From: Streptomyces sp. DSM 15324
GTDB taxonomy: Bacteria; Actinomycetota; Actinomycetes; Streptomycetales; Streptomycetaceae
Direction of reading: 5' to 3'
Assembly (NCBI RefSeq): GCF_001514285.1
Contig: NZ_KQ949042.1
Location: forward strand, 1 to 64,000
Length of the DNA: 64,000 nt
Both the position numbers and the translations under genes were made by a program. Below the pieces are notes generated by a model. That model was not told the origin of the DNA. It ran no database searches and was given only the letters and a program-made list of their open reading frames with translations. The first letter of the stretch is position 1. Every line of letters begins with the position of its first letter. Of the stretch, positions 59,134-64,000 are shown one piece after another.

Positions 59134-59567
59134 AGCGCTCCCCTAAGCGTGCGTCTCGTGCTCCGCGGTGTGATGTCCGGTGTTGCATGCTCTGACTGCG
59201 CGAAGCGGTCGGAGGTTGCCGTCTGTGAGCGAACCGATACCGAATTCACCCGCAGGGGTGAGACCCCTGGGGCCTGTGCGGTTTCGGCGCTTGGAGTAAG
59301 CCCTGCCCGCTCTCGCCTCGGATGTCACCGGCGTCAACCATCCGGCGCATTCGCCGTAGGGCTCACGTATGGCTCTCGGCCGGAGATTAGCGCTCGTGGG
59401 GCGCTGTGCGACCGGTTAGTAACGCGTCTCACGTCTCACGGCGTGAGACACCGGTCACGTCGTCAATTCCTGTCCGATTCAAGCCTATTCGCACCGTTTG
59501 GATCTTCGTGGGTCGACGTGACCGAGCGAACGGAGGCGGACCGGCCGGGACGGTCTAGATTGGCGGC
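59134..59567. other. Intergenic region between STAS gene and cobalamin adenosyltransferase
   Basis: These 434 bases contain the divergent promoters of both genes and no gene I can support. At 59433-59449 a perfect GTCTCACG-G-CGTGAGAC dyad is nested inside a wider GACCGGT...ACCGGTC pair (59410-59416 and 59451-59457). An extra GTCTCACG-like half-site lies just before the inner dyad. The arrangement looks like a multi-site operator upstream of the plus-strand gene. Confidence 0.5.
59433..59449. promoter_or_regulatory. GTCTCACG-CGTGAGAC operator-like dyad
   Basis: Perfect 8-base arms flank one base, with an additional direct half-site 9 bases upstream. It lies about 120 bases before the adenosyltransferase ATG. 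No regulator gene is adjacent. Confidence 0.5.
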
Positions 59568-60140
59568 ATGGTCAATCTGACGCGCATCTACACCAGGACC
59601 GGGGACCAGGGCACGACCAACCTCGGCGACATGAGCCGGGTCGCCAAGACCGACCTCAGGATCGCGGCGTACGCCGACGTCAACGAGGCGAACGCCGTCA
59701 TCGGCACGGCGATCGCGCTGGGCGGCCTGCCGGAGGAGGTCGTCGCGGTCCTCACCCGGGTCCAGAACGACCTGTTCGACGTGGGCGCGGACCTGTCGAC
59801 GCCGGTGGTGGAGAACCCGCCGTTCCCGCCGCTGCGGGTCGAGCAGTTCTACGTCGACCGGCTGGAGGCCGACTGCGACCTCTTCAACGAGCGGCTGGAG
59901 AAGCTCCGCTCGTTCATCCTCCCCGGCGGCACCCCGGGCGCCGCCCTCCTCCACCAGGCCTGCACGGTCGTCCGCCGCGCCGAACGCTCCACGTGGGCCG
60001 CCCTGGAGGCCCACGGCGAGAGCATGAACCCGCTGACGGCGACCTACCTCAACCGCCTGTCCGACCTGCTGTTCATCCTCGCCCGCACGGCCAACAAGGA
60101 CGCCGGGGACGTGCTCTGGGTACCGGGCGGGGAGCGCTGA
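59568..60140 (+). CDS. PduO-type cob(I)alamin adenosyltransferase
   Basis: This 190-residue enzyme adenosylates cob(I)alamin to coenzyme B12. Family signatures are YTRTGDQGTTNLGDMSRVAKTDLRIAAYADVNEANAVIG at the start, QNDLFDVGADLSTP, FILPGGTPGAALLHQACTVVRRAERS and LNRLSDLLFILART. The ATG at 59568 follows TCTAGATTGGCGGC, a weak site. It supplies cofactor for methylmalonyl-CoA mutase, tying it to mce and meaB elsewhere in the window. It ends 6 bases from the convergent RelE-type toxin gene. Confidence 0.95.
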   Translation: MVNLTRIYTRTGDQGTTNLGDMSRVAKTDLRIAAYADVNEANAVIGTAIALGGLPEEVVAVLTRVQNDLFDVGADLSTPVVENPPFPPLRVEQFYVDRLEADCDLFNERLEKLRSFILPGGTPGAALLHQACTVVRRAERSTWAALEAHGESMNPLTATYLNRLSDLLFILARTANKDAGDVLWVPGGER

Positions 60141-60146
60141 CACCCC

Positions 60147-60416
60147 TCACAGGCGTCGATAGATCTCCCTGCGGCGCCCCACCTCGACTACCCGGATGAC
60201 GAGTTTGCCGTCGTCGATGACGTAGGCGATCCGGTAGGCCCCGACGCCCAGGCGGTACAGGTCGTCATGGCCCGACAGCTTCTTCACGTCGGCATCGTCG
60301 CGACAGGGGTCGTCGCCCAGGCGGCTGAGGGCGTGCAGGATGCGCAACGCCGTCGTCTGGTCGACCGCCTGCCACTGTCGGCGCGCCTCAGTGGTGAACT
60401 CGAAGGCGTACTTCAC
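60147..60416 (-). CDS. RelE/ParE-family toxin, apparently orphan
   Basis: This 89-residue protein has the RelE/ParE fold: FEFTTEARRQWQAVDQTTALRILHALSRLG, then KKLSGHDDLYRLGVGAYRIAYVIDDGKLVIRVVEVGRRREIYRRL, with the basic C-terminus needed for ribosome-dependent mRNA cleavage in RelE. GTG 60416 overlaps a TGA that closes a short minus-strand frame ending ADVLADIFGPPSDGSAAGVA. That frame looks like the tail of a usual antitoxin gene, but its 5' part is replaced by plus-strand kinase relic sequence. So the antitoxin seems truncated and the toxin orphan, perhaps inactive or poorly expressed. Confidence in RelE fold is good. Confidence 0.8.
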   Translation of the reverse strand: MKYAFEFTTEARRQWQAVDQTTALRILHALSRLGDDPCRDDADVKKLSGHDDLYRLGVGAYRIAYVIDDGKLVIRVVEVGRRREIYRRL

Positions 60417-60488
60417 GCGACACCGGCCGCTGAGCCGTCCGATGGCGGACCGAAGATGTCGGCGAGCACGTCCGCCAAGGTGGCACAG
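60414..60488 (-). pseudogene. Antitoxin remnant upstream of the RelE-type toxin
   Basis: The frame ends ATLADVLADIFGPPSDGSAAGVA and its TGA overlaps the GTG of the toxin, the usual antitoxin-toxin coupling. Upstream of ~60488 the sequence changes abruptly into the plus-strand kinase relic and no start is present. I cannot name the antitoxin family from this tail. Confidence 0.4.
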
Positions 60489-60955
60489 CGTCGACGGGCT
60501 CGCGGAGACGCGGCGGCTGATCGGCATCCTGCGCGACGGCGGCGGGGAGCGGGAGCCCGCCGCGACACCCACCCTCGACGGCCTGGCCGCGCTCGTCGAG
60601 GGCGCCCGCGCCAACGGCCTCGACGTCCGCCTGGACTCCGCTCCCGGCCGGGTTCCGGTGCCGGTCGAGCTCGCCGCCTACCGGATCGTCCAGGAGTCGC
60701 CGACCAACGCCCTCAAGCACGCCTGCCCGGGCCGGGTGGCCGTGTCCCTGGGCCGCCGGGACGGTGTCCTCGACGTGCGCGTGGGCAGCCCGTACGGCCA
60801 CCGGGACGGTGGTCCGCGCGCCCCCGGATCCGGGGCGGGGCTCGTGGGGATGCGGGAGCGGGCTGCGCTGCTCGGCGGCACCTTCGAGGCCGGGCCCGAG
60901 CGCCCTGTGGACCGTACGCGCCGCACTCCCCCTCACCGAAGGAGACCCTCCGTGA
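60484..60955 (+). pseudogene. Decayed NarL-type sensor histidine kinase fragment
   Basis: Only the C-terminal part of a HisKA_3-type kinase remains: SVDGLAETRRLIGILRDGG, AYRIVQESPTNALKHACPGRV (N-box; PTNALKHA instead of LTNALKHA), VRVGSPYG replacing the usual DDG-type G1 box, and GAGLVGMRERAALLGGTFEAG. The DHp domain, phospho-acceptor His and membrane part are missing. Near 60900 the frame is lost: the main frame goes to RPVDRTRR while the expected ending RAALPLTEGDPP-stop appears in another frame. The fragment abuts the antitoxin remnant. Confidence 0.75.
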
Positions 60956-61613
60956 TCCGTGTACTCGTCGCCGAGGACCAGTCCGCCGTCCGCGCGGGGC
61001 CGGTCCTCATCCTGCGCAGCGCGCCCGACATCGAGGTGGTCGCCGAGGCGGAGGACGGGGAGCGGGCGGTGGCGCCGGCCCGGGAGCTGCGGCCGGACGG
61101 GGTGCTGATGGATGTGCAGATGCCGCGGCTGGACGGGGTGGCGGCGACCCGTCAGGTGGTCGCGGAGGGGCTGGCGGACGTCCTGGTGCTGACCACCTTC
61201 GACCTCGACGCGTAGGTGTTCGGGGCGTTGCGGGCGGGGGCGGCCGGGTTTCTGCTGAAGAACACGGAGGCGGGGGACCTGTTGACGGCGGTCCGCACGG
61301 TGGCCGGCGGCGAGGGGCTCATCGCCCCGCCGTGACGCGTCGGCTCATCGCCGAGTTCGCCGCCGGACCGGCGCGGCAGCCGACGGCCGACCCCGCCGTC
61401 CTCGGCACCCTCCGGCGCATGGGCGAGGTGCTGGGCTGCCTCGGGGAGGGGCTGTCGAACGCGGGGATCGCCGAGCGGCTCGACAGGGCGGAGGCCACGG
61501 TCAAGACGCACGTCAGCCGTCTGCTGGGGAAGCTGGAACTGCGCAGCCGGGTCCAAGCCGCCGTGCTGGCGCAGGAGTTGGGGATCCAGCGGCCGCATCC
61601 GGAAGCCGCGTGA
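60952..61613 (+). pseudogene. Decayed NarL-type response regulator
   Basis: GTG 60952 with GAAGGAGA upstream begins a receiver domain (VIRVLVAEDQSAVRAG, VLMDVQMPRLDGVAATRQ). At 61213-61215 TAG replaces the Tyr codon of the usual FDLDEYVFGALRAG. A further frame break occurs at ~61335, where LIAPP-stop is followed in another frame by VTRRLIAEFAAGPARQP and a LuxR-type helix-turn-helix (GEGLSNAGIAERLDRAEATVKTHVSRLLGKLELRSRVQA). Three lesions together with the truncated kinase show a dead two-component locus. Confidence 0.8.
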
Positions 61614-61628
61614 AGCCGTATACGAGAG

Positions 61629-61661
61629 TGGTCCAGACCTATTGACCCATGGTCCAGACCT
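61629..61661 (+). promoter_or_regulatory. Direct-repeat operator (dre-like) upstream of the chitinase
   Basis: TGGTCCAGACCT occurs at 61629-61640 and again at 61650-61661. Such 12-base direct repeats are known from Streptomyces chitinase promoters and overlap DasR dre-type sites, which mediate N-acetylglucosamine-dependent control. The second copy lies between the -35 and -10 elements. Confidence 0.85.
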
Positions 61662-61670
61662 TTCTATTCT
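61642..61670 (+). promoter_or_regulatory. Chitinase promoter
   Basis: TTGACC (61642-61647) and TATTCT (61665-61670) are spaced by 17 bases, a good vegetative-type promoter for GC-rich DNA. It lies about 60 bases before the chitinase ATG and is overlapped by the dre-like repeats, so repression by promoter occlusion is expected. Confidence 0.8.
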
Positions 61671-61730
61671 CGCGGCACCGTGGGCGTGAAGGCTCAGTCA
61701 CGCCCCCCAACTCCCCCTAGGAGGCGCAGC

Positions 61731-63551
<1,821 letters not shown>

Positions 63552-63573
63552 AGCGAGTGAAGCGAGTGAGCGA

Positions 63574-64000
63574 CTAGGCGACGTTGACGCGCTGTCCGGG
63601 CGGGGCTGCCTCCAGCCACGCGAGGAAACCGGTCAGCGCGTCCTCGCTCATCGCGAGTTCGAGGCGGACGCCCTGGTGGGAGCAGGCGAGGATCACCGCG
63701 TCGGACAGCAGGGCCAGCTCCTCCTCGCCCTCGGGGAGCCGGCGCCCGGCCACCTCGATCGAGGCGCGCTCCAGGACCCGGCGCGGCCGGTAGGCGTACG
63801 AGAAGACGCGGTACCACTCGATGCGGTCGCCGTTGTAGCGGGCGACGCCGTAGCTCCAGCCCTTGCCGCTGGTGTCCGGTTTCTCGGGGACGTCCCAGCG
63901 CAGGGAACAGTCGAAGGTGCCGCCGGAGCGCTGGATGAGCCTGCGGCGCAGGCCGAAGACGAACAGCCCCAGCACCACCAGGGCCACGACGATTCCGCAC
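63574..64000 (-). CDS. DUF2550-family membrane protein, partial
   Basis: The gene is read from the right edge: CGIVVALVVLGLFVFGLRRRLIQRSGGTFDCSLRW shows that the frame is open to base 64000 and the start lies outside. At least 142 residues are present. A single N-terminal hydrophobic helix is followed by a soluble domain (GWSYGVARYNGDRIEWYRVFSYAYRPRRVLER, PEGEEELALLSDAVILACSHQGVRLELAMSEDALTGFLAWLEA). DUF2550 genes normally follow atpC at the end of the ATP synthase operon in actinobacteria. It converges with the chitinase gene with only 22 bases between stops. Confidence 0.88.
   Translation of the reverse strand, partial: CGIVVALVVLGLFVFGLRRRLIQRSGGTFDCSLRWDVPEKPDTSGKGWSYGVARYNGDRIEWYRVFSYAYRPRRVLERASIEVAGRRLPEGEEELALLSDAVILACSHQGVRLELAMSEDALTGFLAWLEAAPPGQRVNVA

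Noticed and set aside
60267..61613. A continuous 448-codon plus-strand frame
   Set aside because: Most of it is shadow sequence; only the last ~90 codons match a LuxR-type helix-turn-helix, as part of the frameshifted response regulator relic.

Overview
The window is very GC-rich actinobacterial chromosome. Third codon positions are almost all G or C, GTG and TTG starts are common, and translationally coupled GTGA/ATGA overlaps are frequent. Gene content and order (GlgE-pathway cluster, pfkA/pta/ackA/pyk, Scy-FilP coiled-coil pair, SCO5389-type protein, NucS, cobalamin adenosyltransferase, ChiC-type chitinase, DUF2550) match the core chromosome arm of a Streptomyces species, close to the S. 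coelicolor SCO5375-SCO5443 interval. No rRNA, tRNA, CRISPR array, phage or insertion sequence was seen.

Layout. 1-5.8 kb: 3' end of glgE, then treS, maltokinase and glgB (trehalose to alpha-glucan via maltose-1-phosphate). 5.8-10.4 kb: a divergent P450, a HelD-type RNA polymerase-associated helicase, and a MerR-thioredoxin operon with a classical MerR operator. 10.6-15.4 kb: a small secreted protein, a DctA C4-dicarboxylate carrier and its divergent CitA/DcuS-type two-component pair. 15.4-21.6 kb: phosphofructokinase divergent from phosphotransacetylase-acetate kinase, then pyruvate kinase. 21.7-35.4 kb: an accessory-flavoured stretch with a secreted giant polymorphic toxin and immunity gene, a DUF6230/DUF6114/Ser-rich secretory trio, a CnoX-like thioredoxin, a TetR gene, and a second truncated and frameshifted toxin cassette with its own intact immunity gene. 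35.4-42 kb: two DUF3817 genes, MarR and TetR regulators, a matrixin-like protease, a thiamine-binding protein and three tandem AIM24 genes. 42.4-45.3 kb: methylmalonyl-CoA metabolism (MeaB, thiolase, epimerase). 45.4-50.5 kb: polar-growth coiled-coil proteins Scy and FilP. 50.6-59.1 kb: an ABC exporter, an LLM oxidoreductase, NucS, a membrane-anchored STAND-like ATPase and a STAS protein. 59.5-64 kb: PduO adenosyltransferase, an orphan RelE-type toxin, a decayed two-component pair, chitinase and DUF2550.

The most interesting system is the pair of toxin-immunity loci. Locus A (21.7-28 kb) encodes an exported protein of about 1640 residues with a ricin-type lectin module, a roughly 650-residue Ala-rich coiled coil, a Hint autoprocessing domain and a C-terminal RNase A-like (CdiA-CT type) toxin. 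It is followed by a hairpin and a 417-residue immunity candidate made of two tandem copies of one fold. Locus B (33.7-35.4 kb) is an orphan cassette: only the end of the pre-Hint region, a frameshifted Hint and a diverged RNase A-like toxin tip remain, followed by an intact 200-residue immunity gene that matches each half of the first immunity protein. This looks like a displaced tip from toxin-cassette exchange that kept its protective gene.

A second recurring pattern is short tandem duplication at gene 3' ends (response regulator, pta, ackA, metalloprotease). In ackA the duplication itself supplies the stop codon.
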